64,000 bases of DNA from Penelope pileata (lineage: Eukaryota; Chordata; Aves; Galliformes; Cracidae): the NCBI GenBank assembly GCA_013396635.1, contig WBMW01001599.1:67135-131134 (forward strand), given 5' to 3'. Each line of letters starts with the position of its first letter. Within the stretch, counting starts at the first letter, position 1. Positions 1 through 12,446 of this stretch are shown here, in pieces. The notes under the pieces are model-generated. The model was not told where the DNA came from. It made no database searches and saw only the letters and a program-made list of their open reading frames with translations. Position numbers and translations under genes: made by a program.

Positions 1-138
1 ATGTTTAGTTAACTCAGTGCTTTTGAAAGAGCATTAAATCCAAGCTGATTCCTTAGCCTATCTCTGATTCTAAGTGCAGGCTGCTGTGTTGACCACAGTG
101 GGGGAGGGCTCCAAATCTGTAGTCAGTTTTCAGTATCT
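1..138 (+). repeat. Direct duplication, copy 1 (ends at a single N)
   Basis: These 138 bases are identical, base for base, to 681-818. The copy ends exactly where a single undetermined base stands at 139, and the sequence then differs from what follows copy 2. A perfect repeat abutting an N is what an unresolved contig overlap leaves behind, so I read it as a likely assembly duplication. It may extend left of the window. No coding or repeat-family identity is recognised. Confidence 0.9.
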
Positions 139-680
139 NGAGGTGTGGTGGATGCAGAGATCCAAGGCCTATAAATGGCTCTTGGGAGCCAATATTATAT
201 GCTGAATTATGAAAGATGAATGTAAGCTTTGTGCTATTTTCTGCATTTTTTACAAACCAAAAATAAGTACGAATGTGGCCTCTTTAACCTATGGTTATTG
301 TAATATTAAGACTGCAGAGCGATTTGGCTGAAGGCTGTAGAATTTCACTATTAAGGCTGCAAGAGCAGCTTAGGTCAACACTTTGTAAATGTTACTTGAT
401 TTACCCCTCCCCTCCNTCTTTTACTTTATTTGAAGAAAAAAAAAATGAGGTTAAAAATAAGGCTTATAATGCTAATGACTTGCGTGTCTTCTGAGGTTCC
501 TGCTAGTTTTGGAGTTATCTTTTCAGGCAGAAATAAAGCACAATTTTTCTCTTGGCAACTCTACTGAAAAATTGGAGGGAAAAATGTAATTAATAGCATT
601 TACTTTCAGGTGTGCAAACTTTAACCAGAGTTAGACGGTCAATGATATGTCTTTCAATAGCCATGCTGAAAGCAGTATAA
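139..680. other. Unannotated spacer between the two duplicate copies; single Ns at 139 and 416
   Basis: This AT-rich stretch has no recognisable gene or transposon. It holds two isolated Ns, at 139 and at 416. The second lies in a pyrimidine-rich run (ccctcccctcc then tcttttac). A 67-codon plus-strand frame here crosses the N at 416 and has no coding character. Confidence 0.7.
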
Positions 681-818
681 ATGTTTAGTTAACTCAGTGC
701 TTTTGAAAGAGCATTAAATCCAAGCTGATTCCTTAGCCTATCTCTGATTCTAAGTGCAGGCTGCTGTGTTGACCACAGTGGGGGAGGGCTCCAAATCTGT
801 AGTCAGTTTTCAGTATCT
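681..818 (+). repeat. Direct duplication, copy 2
   Basis: Identical to positions 1-138. The flanks differ: the sequence continues into gtataatcagtatt after 818, whereas copy 1 stops at an N. The 542 bases between the copies are unlike either flank. Confidence 0.9.
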
Positions 819-1791
819 GTATAATCAGTATTACTTTAAGCTGGTCATACATTTATTCTAATATTATATTTCCTCTTAAAACTCAAAGTGGCAAATCCTT
901 AGTGAAGTACTATTTTTAAAAGGCAGATTTGTTAACTTGACACTCATCGGACAAATTTTAAGTCCTGAAAATAAATCTGCAACAAACAGATGCAGAAGTC
1001 TCATTCTACATTCTCTTGAGCAGTTGATTATTTTTGCTGCAGAGAATAAAGAAGCCATTAATGTGTAATGAAAGAGATTGCTTCATTATTTTCCCTTTGA
1101 AAATACACACTTAGCCACATGGGGGATTTTGTACCCAAGGGTTTTCTGTTGCTAACAAGTTCAGCACTTTCAGCATTGATAGTATGGTTACTATTGCAGC
1201 ACATACAGATGTGGAATACCTTCTTGGATATCAATCAGAAGGTCAAAGGCAAAGTGTTTTTTTTTTTTTTCTTTTATCATCTCCAACAGTAGAGATCCCT
1301 TGAATGCTCTTTTCCCTGCAGCGAGGAATTGGCTATGTGTGTTGTTAAATTTACCTTCTGTGTTTATGGTATGGAGCAAACTAACTGCTACTAAGATGCT
1401 AGCTTGAAACACCATTTATCTAGTGCAGAACTCTCTGGGTAACAGTAGAAAAATACACATATTTACATATATCCCAGCTGGATAATACACACTCTTTGCA
1501 TCTGGAAGGAAGCACATTGCTTCTCTGAATTGCTTGTAGCCAGGCCAGCTGCTGCAAATGAAGCTGCAGCTGATGCTGAGTCAAAGATTAGAATGAAAAA
1601 GCAATGCTCTCCCTTGCAAATCTCCCCATGTGGGCTGACCGTCTTGCCTCTGTGTTGAGAAAAACATGGTTCTTGTAGCTCTTTATTGCTTTACCAATTT
1701 ATTTGTACTATCATTGTGGTAGATACCAAAATCATGGATTCTGGCAGGCTTCTAGAGTAACGTAGGAAAGTATGGTGGAGTTAAAAAGAAT
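819..1791. other. Intergenic, nothing recognised
   Basis: AT-rich single-copy-looking sequence with a T run near 1258-1271. The short frames on the minus strand (60 and 74 codons) have no family resemblance or coding bias that I can see. Confidence 0.6.
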
Positions 1792-2344
1792 GTGGCCAGA
1801 TGGTTGAAGGATATTATCCTCCTCCTCTACTCTGTCCTGGTGAGGTCACATCTTGTGGCCTCATGACTTGTGTTCAGTTCTGGGCTCCCTAGTTCAAGAA
1901 AGATGGGGAACTGCTGGAGGGATTTCAGTGGAGGGCCACGAAGATTATTAGGAGCCTGATGCATCTCCCTTATGAGGAAAGACTGAGACCTGGGTCTCTT
2001 CATCCTGGAGAAGACTGAGATTAATGCTCATAAATATCTAATGGACAGCAGTGAAGTGGATAGGGCCAGATTTCTTTTCAACAGTGCCCAGCAACAGTAC
2101 AAGGGACTATGGGCACAAACTGGAACAGAGGAAGTTCCATATGAACATGAGAAAAAACTTTACTTTGAGGGTGACTCAAATAAGCTGCCCAGAGAGGCTG
2201 TGGAGTCTCCTTCTCTAGAGGTATTCAAAACCCACCTGGATGCTTTCCTGTGCAACCTACTGTACGGAACACTCTTTAGCAGGGGGGTTAAACCAGATGA
2301 TCTCCAGAGGTCCATTACAACCCCTATGATTCTGTTATTCTGTA
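1792..2344 (+). mobile_element. CR1 LINE fragment, 5'-truncated, plus strand
   Basis: The segment follows the 3' part of CR1 ORF2 and its short 3' UTR. It opens at tgtggccaga, passes a tract like the CR1 region encoding the ORF2 C-terminus (tactctgtcctggtgaggtc, then gagggccacgaagat), and reaches the signature encoding VESPSLEVFKTHLDAFLCNLL. It ends in two copies of the CR1 terminal motif (gattctgttattctg). Internal deletions and stops break the frame, so it is a dead copy. CR1 elements insert with 5' truncation and no poly-A tail, which fits. Divergence looks moderate. Confidence 0.9.
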
Positions 2345-3884
2345 AATTAATGCTTTCAAAGATACTTGTATAGAGGAATTGGTGAGGGATAATTGCGGTC
2401 ACTGAGGAATTCTCAGGTTATTACAATTGCATTTTCTGCTGATCTAAGCAATTCCTTAAGGCTTTGTAGGGATGCCATCAACGCATGAATGGCTTCATGT
2501 TTTGCTTACGTTAATATATGTTGCTTAAGAAGATATAATAAACTGAAAAATAACTGAGTATCAGGAGGTAAGAGTAATGTCAAATACCATGCCTGACTTC
2601 GATCTTATTTGAGTATTTTTTTTTAAATTGTGTGCTCTCTCTTCATGCTATCAAAATGTGAAACAAATAGTGAAAGCTGACGACAAAACTGATTACTCAC
2701 CAGAAAAAGAAACTGCGTTGAAGACCAAAGCAGTGCATCTTCTGCTCCCTTCTGGGACGAAAAGCCATAAATGAGACCTGCAGCCCTGGTTCGTTCCAAG
2801 CACTTCCACGGAAATGTACTTTTCTGATTGATGGCAGTCTTATCATGCACCTTTACATGTGTTTTAGACAGCCAACCCTTACAGTACAGATCACACATCT
2901 CTTATTAACCTCAAGGTCTCAGCGAACTCAAAGTGACAGATTAGAAAATGATCCTCTCTCTTAATTTTATACAGAAGACATCTGCCCTATGTCATCTTTT
3001 TGAGTTCATTCTACCATTACTTTTCTTCCTCCAATGTACCCCCCCTTTCCTGCTTGCTTAGAATCAGCTTTTCAGGACAGTGGGTTGTCGTTTACTACAG
3101 TATAGCCTTTACAGAATATTGAATTATGAGATTATTTTATTTAAAATCAATAATTTCAACCATGCAGCATCACTTTCTAATCTCCGTGTGCTGTGCTTTA
3201 GCCTTTGAGACCTTAGATATCATGTATATTTTGCAAGGTATTTTTTTGGTTGAAATATTCTACATTTAATTTGTTTTATGACATGTTTCCCATGTATCTT
3301 TTCATTTTTTGGGTTGGAGTAGTGGACTCAAATCTAAGTCACTGTAGGCTAAGAATATTTACTTGAAACTGAATTATTTTATTCCCCAACATATCTACTA
3401 GCATCAAACTTGACTTTGTTGAAGTTGCATGTGGCATGTAGAAGTAACTTTATTTGTAAATAGAAAAAAATTATCAGAAGGCACTGGTTCACCAAACTGA
3501 GTTTGTGGAGGAAGAACTGGCTTTTCGATTTTGTAAAAATCACTGAGGAAAGAATAATTTTTATTTTCTCTTACAACTCCTTTTAAATAGGTATTATACA
3601 AAACACCAGGAATCTGCCCTTCTCTCTTCCATACAAATAAGCAGTCAGCACAAATTTGATCATAAATTCAGACTTGAATGACTGGTAATGGCATTTCCCT
3701 CATTCTAGCCAACAATGAATGAGTGTCCATCCAACAGCAATGCCAGCAGCTCACAAGTCAGAGCTTCCCTTCAAACGGCACTTTGAATTTTTTGATTTGG
3801 TAATTTCACCTGTTTTTTTGCTATCATACAGTGGAAGAGCACAGTTGTATCTTGCTGTTTAGAGTATTTCTCTGGTATGATGAT
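2345..3884. other. Intergenic, nothing recognised
   Basis: AT-rich DNA with short T runs near 2618 and 3240. A 91-codon minus-strand frame at 2623-2898 is unlike any family I know. No repeat boundary or splice-bounded frame stands out. Confidence 0.55.
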
Positions 3885-3970
3885 TTTGTAATTTTAATAT
3901 CTATTTTATACTAATCTCCCTTATTCTGACTCTGTTCAGTCCGTGACAATTATTGGAGATGATTTTGCAA
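3885..3970 (+). mobile_element. Short ERV LTR fragment, same family as 4745-5370
   Basis: The tract taatctcccttattctgac followed by a tract around cagtccgtgacaattattgg closely parallels 5190-5240 (taatctcccttgtgctgag and the following tccatgatgattatcgg). Both look like the R/U5 portion of one avian ERV LTR. Only about 85 bases are recognisable and the edges are approximate. It may be a remnant of an older insertion or a piece displaced from the larger copy 1 kb downstream. Confidence 0.45.
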
Positions 3971-4744
3971 TTTGTAATTCCAGCCTGCTAAAATCCCCAT
4001 GAAAAATCATTGGGCTTTTGTTCTGGCTGTAATTCCTTCAGTAGATCCAATATTCCTGATAAACTAATTCTAAATTCTATTTTTTACTGTTTTGCTTATT
4101 TTTTTTTTCATCTTTTGAATATTGTTGCCTTCTGTCTAGACTGAGATTAGGCTTTGTGTTGAGACTGAATCTCTCTTTATCTTTCTGTTTGGAGATCTGG
4201 AAACCTGGAGAGCTTTTCTCTGAGTCCTTGAGAGGCAGGCCCTGATGGCTTGTTGTTTCTATATTTAGATTTTTTACCCATGATACACAATTATTGGATT
4301 TTATTTTACAGTGCTTCATATTGCTTCTTAGTTTTGTAATGTCTACAGCAATTGTTTCCTGTTCTGAGCTTTTTTTTTTTAAAATCTTATTTTTTTCCCA
4401 ACAATTTTATGATCTTTGTACACACTCAGCATTTCTGGTTATCAGTTTTAATGAAGCTTGTCCCAACCATGCTATTGTATGATCTCTTTTTTTTTATCCC
4501 TGGCTTTGAAGGATAGAAAAATGAAGATAGCTACTATTACCCATTCCAAGCAGGAATAAGAAATAATATGCAAATTATGTGATATAGTTTAAGTGTTTGT
4601 AGCAGAAGTTTGCAGGAGAGTAGATCATAAAAACTTCTTCTAGGCCATAAGGTAATATTCAGAAAATTCATACTTTGCAACTGCAAATTTCCATAGAAAT
4701 ATTCAGGAAACAGCAGTAACCCAAGCTTCCTTGATCTATGAGGA
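3971..4744. other. Intergenic, T-rich, nothing recognised
   Basis: T-rich sequence with several homopolymer runs (near 4100, 4371 and 4487). No repeat family or gene recognised. Part of it may be degraded LTR, since it sits between two LTR pieces, but I cannot align it by eye. Confidence 0.5.
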
Positions 4745-5370
4745 TTTTGATAGCTAATACCTCTGCAGGATGCCAGCTGGGCAGGAGCAGGCCCTGGTCT
4801 GGAGCTGCAGCCATGGAGAGGAGCCCGCAGTGGGGCAGGAGCTCTGGGGGAGCTGCTGCCTGTGGGGCCCTGTGCTGGAGCAACTCCTGGAGGATGGGCC
4901 CCGTGGTACGGAGCCATGTTGGAGCAGCGCTTGGAGAGCTGCAGCCAGGGGGGAAGCCCACACGGGATTAATTGGGGAAGGATGGTGTCCTGTGGGATGG
5001 GCCCACATGGAGCAGAGTCAGAGAGTGGCCATGAAGGAGTAGTAGAGACAAAGAGTTACGTACTGGCTGCAGCCCCCATTTACCCTGCACAGCCTGGGAG
5101 AGGGGATAGAAGAGGATGGATATTGGGAAGGTGATTTTAGTTTGCTGTTAGTTCTTGCTGTCTGTTTGCGGTGGGCAATACATTATATTAATCTCCCTTG
5201 TGCTGAGTCTGCTTAGTCCATGATGATTATCGGTGAATGATTTCCCTATCCTTAACTCAAACCATGACCTTTTTTTCATTGCATTTTCTGCCTCTGATCT
5301 TTTGAGAAGGGACAGTAAGAGACTGGTATGGTGCACCTTTTCTTCCCTTCAGTGTGAAACCACCACACCT
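4745..5370 (+). mobile_element. Degenerate GC-rich avian ERV LTR, plus strand
   Basis: The segment 4763-5130 is strikingly GC-rich within AT-rich flanks. It has the composition I associate with an avian endogenous retrovirus LTR: repeated ggagctgc/ggagagctgcagcc units and a tract around ggatggtgtcctgtgggatgg. It continues into taatctcccttgtgctgag and then to a terminus reading gtgaaaccaccaca, an ERV-like CA end. No gag, pol or env frame follows. The many overlapping open frames here (77-126 codons, both strands) reflect the shortage of AT-rich stop codons. The exact family is not assigned. The left edge is approximate. Confidence 0.6.
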
Positions 5371-6989
5371 ATTTCTATTTAAGTAGGACAAACCTCACAC
5401 AGAGTTAGTCAGACACAGGCATCCCTTGCTTTTAACAAGCTGGTGGAAGATGCTGCTATTTAAGAACCCAGTAGTTTACAGCTTGTGTGAGGACAGCTGT
5501 GCCCTGGAGAAGGCCCGGTGATGAATCACTCGCTGAATATATCTTGTACAGTTTCAAAGCATTTTGGGATCCTTTGTGATAAGTGTTATTACATAAGGAC
5601 AAATATACCTCTGAGGCTTATGGCAGAAATGCTGGCTGTGCTCCAGGTTGCAGTGCTGCTGGCAGACATCACTACAGCTCATATATGCTGACAACAGAAG
5701 AATTCAGCTAGTGAAAGCATGACAAAAAGCTTTCTGCTAATTTATGTTCCTTCCGGTAGATAGCTACTGAGGAAGAACATTAATGATAAAATCTCTTCCA
5801 TACAGATGCAGTGACTGCTGAGCTGGCCTCTTTTTATCTGCCTTGGGCAGAGCTGCTGTGTGAACCAAGGCAGAGTGTAGAGAGAGAGTCAGCCCCTCTG
5901 TCACGTCATTGATAGCCAATAAACTAACTAAACAAACCTCCTCTTTATATATTAAAAAGTTGGAACCCCCTCTGAAGACCAAGTGATCCGTCCTGTATTT
6001 TGCACTTAAATCGGTAAGGAAGAGATTGCAGAAACTTTGAGCTAGGAGAACTGAGCAAGAAGTCACAGACTAAGCTATTAAAGCTAGTGTGAAGATGCTC
6101 TTGGGGATTTGCTGCTTAGGAGACCTCACCAGAGTTTTTCAAACCTTGCCAGAAAAACTGTCCATAAGAGCCTAGATGTTTTCAAGGGCTCTGGAGGCAG
6201 TGTGCTAAATTGATCTGGATTGACAGAAGCATATAAAACGAAGACGCTCTATCTGAAAAAATCTGTGTAATTAGATTATGCTTCAAGATTAAAAGTTGAA
6301 TGTAATGATATCCAGGACTTACAAAAAATGAAATTAATATTCTTTCAGTTTTGTAGGTTCCTTGTTAATGCTACCACACTACAATTATTAAAAATTCTTT
6401 TTAATTAAGTTGCACATTCAGTTTTTGAGGAGGATTTTTGAGCTAGAATTAGTTCAATTTATTAGGATAGCCATCATAATTCTGTAGTTAAGCTTCCAGC
6501 CTTGTTTTCATTACAAACTGATTATACAAGTTCCCAGTTCAATCAGCTAATTTTTAAGTGAGCTGCTTAGCTCACTTGCCTGACTACATTCAACTACAAC
6601 AGTAGCTGAGGACTTCTTCCACCCAGACAGTGAAGTGGAGGTAGGATTTGCAACAGAAGGTGACTCACTGATGATGAGAAAAAATATGCTTTTTAAGCAG
6701 TCCCTGCATTAAATGTGGTGGTCAGAAAAATCTCTACCCGCCTGAAGGCAGATCAGCACACACACTGGATGGCTTTTTTGTGGAGGAATCACTATCCTTG
6801 AGTCACTCACTAAATCTGAAAAAGGCAAAATTGAGAAGCAGTCCTCTCATTTAGCTGACAGCCTAATTGCTAGGCCATCCTTCCTGTCTCATTCTAGTGT
6901 TTGTGCATGTTTATCCTCCTTTCAGGGAAACTGTGGCAAAACTATCTGCAGACATGTTTATAGTCTGCTAATATATAAATCCTTATCTA
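5371..6989. other. Intergenic, nothing recognised
   Basis: No gene, RNA or repeat recognised. The 100-codon minus-strand frame at 5764-6066 shows no motif that I know. Confidence 0.55.
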
Positions 6990-7528
6990 CATAGGTCACT
7001 CTGAAAGTAATGCCTCGTGCCATGGAAACTACAACAAACAGCACAATAGCATGGCATGATACAGCAGACTCTCAGGTATGAAGTGCTATTTTTCAGCATA
7101 GTCACCACCATTAGCTGTGCATTTTCACCAGCGATGAACAAGAGCCTGCATGTCACACTCGTAACGATCTGCACAAGTGGATGTTTCCCACTGTCGCTGT
7201 CACTGCTGCTGAAATGCACCACCACTGCCTCACTGTGCTCACAGCCACTGCTTAGTCACCATCAACATTCAGTAAGTGTTGATGAATGTCAGTGGGTGCC
7301 ATTGTTTCTGCATGGAGGAATTCAGTTCCATTCCTTTGCTCCATCCACACTCCCATGTCAGACGCCATTTGGTCAGGCTGCCCCTCTGCTGCCATCTGTC
7401 ATATGGCAACAACATGGAATGGGATATTGGTGGGAAGGTTCAGCCTTTACTGCCATACCACCAGCATACACCTCTGATTTTGTGGGCCAACATCATAACA
7501 TAGGAGACATTACTTTCAGAGCAGCATT
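6990..7528 (-). mobile_element. Internally deleted mariner derivative (MITE-like, Galluhop-type)
   Basis: The left end is a TA at 6988-6989 followed by cataggtcactctgaaagta. The right end is the inverted version (cattactttcagagcagcat) followed by TA near 7528. Both ends match the full-length mariner at 45778-47100 and the two copies have the same orientation. The left 0.2 kb and right 0.34 kb are retained. About 0.77 kb of transposase sequence is missing, with the junction near 7192 in the tract cccactgtcgctgtcactgc. It is therefore a non-autonomous deletion derivative mobilised or inherited from the same family. The 159-codon plus-strand frame inside it is antisense chance. Confidence 0.88.
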
Positions 7529-10500
7529 ATTCTAAAATCCATGCTTTGATATTTTAGCTGTAACAAAATGCTTAACAGCTCTGGAGTTGTAAATAGAAAA
7601 ATCATTGATATAGGTGTTCCATGTCCGTTGCTGTGAGCCACAGAACTTTGAGTTACTTTCCTAATCTCTTATTGTCTTTAGTAGAGATTTTTGACTTTAT
7701 AATAATGGGGTGTAGAACAAGAGGCTCAATAATACGCGGGTCATGAGGTATCTTGGTGCTTAATCACTACAGACTTCAGACGTGCAACATAAATGCAGTA
7801 TTAGAAATAATGATGGTAAAACATCATAGAATTAGGTTATGAGAATATTAACTAAACACTTAGGGAATGAATGCTAGTGATGATAAGCAAAGTCTTTGGT
7901 GAACGTGAGCTGCTCTGCATTGAACATGTGCTCCTACCAGCATTCAAATTCTTGCTCAGTGAAACTGTTGAAGCATGTCTTCAATAGCTCCTTGTGATCA
8001 TTTCTACTGGTGGGAGAAAAACATGCTGCCTTCACTGAGGCCAGGGGCTATATAGTTTCAGCCAGCACTTGTGGAACCAATGGACCAGGTAAGTTCTTCG
8101 TGCTCTTGCTCAGATTTCTCTACAGGGATAGTGAGGGGGTCTCATTGGCCAGAGTCTCCCACCCCCCATGCCTCCCTGCAATCAGTCTCTTCAGCTGCAT
8201 ACATCACGTAGCCATTGCTGATCCGCATTCAAGCTTCTCTGTTTCTTACTACTTATGAAAGCTGAGATTTGACTTTAAAAGTCTCATAAAAAATTAATTC
8301 CTTGGCTGAACTGTCAGCTACAAGTCCTTGATATCCACAGGCTCCTGCTGCTTTGAGACTTAGCAGCAACAAAGACCTCCAGTCCCCTTTCCTGCCAGAA
8401 AATGGAGTTTTCTCCCACTTCCCCTTGGAAGTACCTTTAGTACTCTCTAGCAGTAGAAGCTCTAGTTCTTCTCCTGGGGAATGTGGAGGGAATAACATCT
8501 CAGTAAACAATAAAGCATTGCCAAGTTTTACTTGTGCCTAGAATATTTTCATTGAGACATTCTGAAATTTTTTCTATAGCATTTCTATTTCAATGACCTG
8601 TATGACAGAAACTAGTCCCAAACAGGCAGATCTTTTCAAAGGCCTATCAAGTAGCTGCTGTAACTAATCATAACATTCATGAAGTGAAGGCATTTGGTCT
8701 CCTCTACACTGATAAGTGTCAAATATAGTTGTAGAAATCTGCTGGTCAGTGCTTAGTAAGAGATGAATATATAAAGGAAGTAAAAGGAAGAAGTGCAGAA
8801 TAGTGACCTCATTATGACACTGGTCAATTATGATGAAATACAACCACAGTCATTGAGTTAAGTCAGTTCAGATTCAATTTACTGGGGTCCAATGAAAGAC
8901 TCAAATAATTCTTGGGCTGTAGGAGGAGGCATATGTGCAGTTTTGGAATCAAATGTTTTTCAGAGTTTTAAAATTATTTATAAGGAAACAGAACAGAAGT
9001 TGAAATTGGAAAAATGTTAACTTTTCCCTTGCTATAAATCAGTGAGCTGTGACTTGGATGTATAATGTTTGACTCTGAGAAACATTTAAAAATACGACAG
9101 GTACATACGCATGTGCAGCGTTTGTTGTAGCCATTTTAAAATCAAAGAGATTGTATGATTCTTCAGCAAAATATTCCCTATCTCTTTGTATTATCAATAG
9201 GGTGTCTAGGTTTAAAAAATAAACATAGAGCTCAAAATTGATTTAAAGTGAACATATTATGTTCTCAGTCTGGTACTATATGTGGAAAGCCATGTATGTT
9301 TTTAACAGGTATCTAAATGTATAAAGATGTAGATGTGTGCTTTAGGTTTTGGTTATAGTAAGAAGTGGTGAAATGAGAATACAGAACAAAATCAGTTATT
9401 TACCTTTGTACTTTCAAAAATACCAGTGCATTCCCCAGATCTTTTGGTATCTAAATATATGTGAGAGTATGGCTTAAGGTTCCACACTGGAAAATGGACA
9501 GCTGAGAACAACTCTTGAGACAATGACTGAGGTTTGCCATGTTATTTAGCAATATTCTCTTGATAAGTTGGGGGGAAAAAGAAAGCAAACCCGTGTTACT
9601 TATGTCCGTAACAAGGAGAGGAACTTGTAATAAAGATAATAGCTGTTGGGCTCATCTATTTTATACACTTGATGGTGTTTTAATGATTTCACAGATGCAG
9701 CATTCCCAATAAGGACAAGATAAACTGTGATCACTTAAGCTCTAGTGAGCTTAAACTGAAGGATGTTACCCTGCGGCTGAAGAACATGCACATTCGGAAG
9801 TCAAGTTCAGATGATTCCTCAGGTGTCTGAAAACCAGGGGTCTTCATGGAAGAAAGAATGTCTTAACATTTACAAACTTACAAGCCTTGGTTAATGTTTC
9901 TTATTTTGAGTAAAACCTGCAATATCTAGTTAAGACTGTCTTAAGCTCTCCTTGAATGTCCTGAAGTTCTTGCAGTAGAGCTAACTACTTTGCATCTCTG
10001 TAATGTCTTGTTTTGAGCACCCTTTGGCAGTCCAAGCTTGGAGTCAGTTCTCAACATTTCAATATTCATTCTCCTATTTTGCAATATACAAAAGGACCAT
10101 TTTGTAATGGTCAAAGGAGGCATAACTTATTTGAAGATAGCATGCCAGTAAATGTCGTGTGTCTGGAAGCTGGCAATGTGGCAGTCCTTTACGGAGTAGG
10201 AGGAGCTCACATCGTACAGATATGGGTTTTGGGGCATCATCTCTGCACTGAATCACATGCCAATGTTGCTACAGTCCAAGGGACGGCTTTTGTTGGAGCT
10301 GATTATGGGGATGCATGTGTACACTAAAGGAACAAATAAAAGTGTGCGTAGCAAGACAGGATTTTATAAACAACTGTCCAGAGAAGTAGGCATTCATATC
10401 TGTTCCTGGAGAGCAGTATAGAAGTTTCTGTGGAACCTTATCAATGAAAGTAGGTCGGGAAGATCTTTAGTACTGTTAGTGTATGCTGGGACGGGAGCAC

Positions 10501-12361
10501 TGGTATCGACTAGCTGTCTCTGACTCCTCACAGCCTGATTAAGTCAAGCTACACCATTTCCAGAGTCCTGAAGGATTTGGAAATTTGACAGTTCTGAGAT
10601 AGACTTCTTGCAACCACGAACAGTACTAATAGTGACAGTATCTTTTCCATCAGAGGACTGATCTACTCTGTCAGAAGAAGTGGGATCAATTGCAGTAGAG
10701 AAAGACTAGACATTGAAATGGTTTCATAAGTTGATAATTAAGGAGCACTGAAATTACAGAAGCCCTTCATAAGACAGAAAATATCTTCTCTGATAAATGT
10801 AGGATTTGCATTTACTAAAGAAAAAGAGAGAAGTCTAATGAACGTTCACAGATGTAAACCCTGGATGTCGAAAAGGCATATCTATAAAGCAGCGTCACAG
10901 CAGTCCATTCACATCCACAAATGTGAATGAAAATGCTGGCTGCATGTGAAATTGATGCATTTGCTCATGCCAAGACTGACTGCACACATAATGTTGAGTG
11001 GATGTGTGTGTGTGTGTGTGTGTGCAGACCCAGCCTTTGCACTTGCTGTGTAAGTTAATTAAAATTTGAAGTCTTTATTAACCACTTCATTTTCTATGGT
11101 AGTTACTGAAAAATGTTCATTACTTTCTGTGAATTGAAGGGAAAAAAAGATGCTTTGATGATCTCACTCAGAATCTCTTATAAATGTCAAACACAATTAT
11201 TGCAAGGGATAATTCTTTGTTTATCCACGTGTATAATATGTGGCTATACTGCAACAGTCTTGTCAATCATTTTTTCAGATAGCCTGGTCACTCTTCACCT
11301 TTTCTTTCCAGTCTTCAGTTACTGATTCAAACATTGTGAATGCTTCTGCTTACTAACTCTTTAAATGTTCCTAATTACATTAACCAAAAAAAGGAAGTGA
11401 TTCAAAATTCTGTGGATGGATACTAGGAAAACTAAAATGCTGTACCTAATTTGCCAGTCTTGATTGGTAAGTTTATTGAGTATGAACTGTATCTTTTAGA
11501 ACTTCACCTCACATTGATTTCTCAAACAATGAGAAAGCTTTCTTAAGTCTTTCATCAGCGAAGCTCTTTCGCCAGAAGCAGAGAAACATTTTCACTGACT
11601 TATATTCAAATGCCTGGAAATATTAAAAACTGATGCAGAAGTGATCTTCCACTTTCTGTTGTTTCTCCTAACTACTGGAGAACTAGTATATTCTTTTTGT
11701 GATGGTACAAAGCTGAAAAGGGACAAGAAACAACTGCCCAACACTACCACAGCAAAGTCTCTGTGGGGCCCCAGGCTAGAAGGCAAACTGGTACTGTAGA
11801 GAGTTGAGGGTCACAGGTGAGAAATATCTCCATCGGAGCCCCAGAAGCTCATCCTGAGATGGGGGCTGAGTATGCAGCTGGGTCCCTGAATCAGTCAGCC
11901 TTGCTTTGCTTCTTCCTGCCACTAGGAATTAGATGACCTGTTGGTGTGAGTATCAGCGCAGCCTGAGTCCTGTGGTCTAACTTTAGCATGGAAACTACAC
12001 TTGAACTGCTAAATAGCTTCAAGTAATAATAGCCCTGTATGCTGAGCTTCCTCATCTACTATCCGCATCCCAGTGTTAAGGAGGAGCACATCCCAGGAGA
12101 GAAAACTACTTGAACCACACCAGCCTCTGTGAATGATGTGGCTTTTTTATGGTACTTATCTTCTGGGTCATCAAACTAATTCTTCTGCCTCAGCCAGCAG
12201 AAGAGGTCAAACACACAGCTTTATAGCAAAAACAATCAATGGCACAGATATCATGAGCACACAGAGAGAAAGCCAGACTAGGTACATCTGCTGCAGCTTC
12301 AGTGGGATTATGTAAGAAATAACTCAAATGTGAGGTTATTTTATTAGCTAACATCTTACAG
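7529..12361. other. Long unannotated stretch
   Basis: Nearly 5 kb of AT-rich, single-copy-looking sequence. The only feature that I can name is a (TG)11 run at 11003-11024. A TATA-like tatatag at 8048 stands upstream of a good donor site (accag then gtaagt near 8087), but no promoter or gene can be built around them. The 104-codon frame at 10013-10327 is unrecognised. Confidence 0.5.
11003..11024 (+). repeat. (TG)11 microsatellite
   Basis: Eleven uninterrupted TG units followed by cagacc. Likely length-polymorphic. Confidence 0.95.
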
Positions 12362-12446
12362 CAATTTATATTGTGTTTAAACCCAGGAATCAGGAGCTGG
12401 ACTCAATGATCCTTGTGAGTCCCTACTAACTCTGGATATTCCATGA
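12362..12446 (+). mobile_element. CR1 3' end scrap, plus strand
   Basis: The run gagctggactcaatgatcc, then gtgagtccctactaactctgg and ttccatgattcta, is the CR1 3' UTR consensus. Only about 85 bases remain. It is an old 5'-truncated insertion with no coding content. Confidence 0.75.

Noticed and set aside
2780..2800. ggttcgttcc as a tRNA B box
   Set aside because: It does not fit the GGTTCGANTCC consensus, and no matching A box or cloverleaf was found around it.
4537..5134. Cluster of overlapping open frames up to 126 codons
   Set aside because: All lie wholly or largely in GC-rich LTR sequence with few stop codons, on both strands and in several frames at once.
7056..7535. 159-codon plus-strand open frame
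   Set aside because: Entirely within the mariner deletion derivative and antisense to transposase sequence.
8048..8092. TATA-like tatatag followed by a strong donor as a promoter with a first exon
   Set aside because: Both are short, common patterns; no GC-rich promoter context or downstream acceptor could be tied to them.
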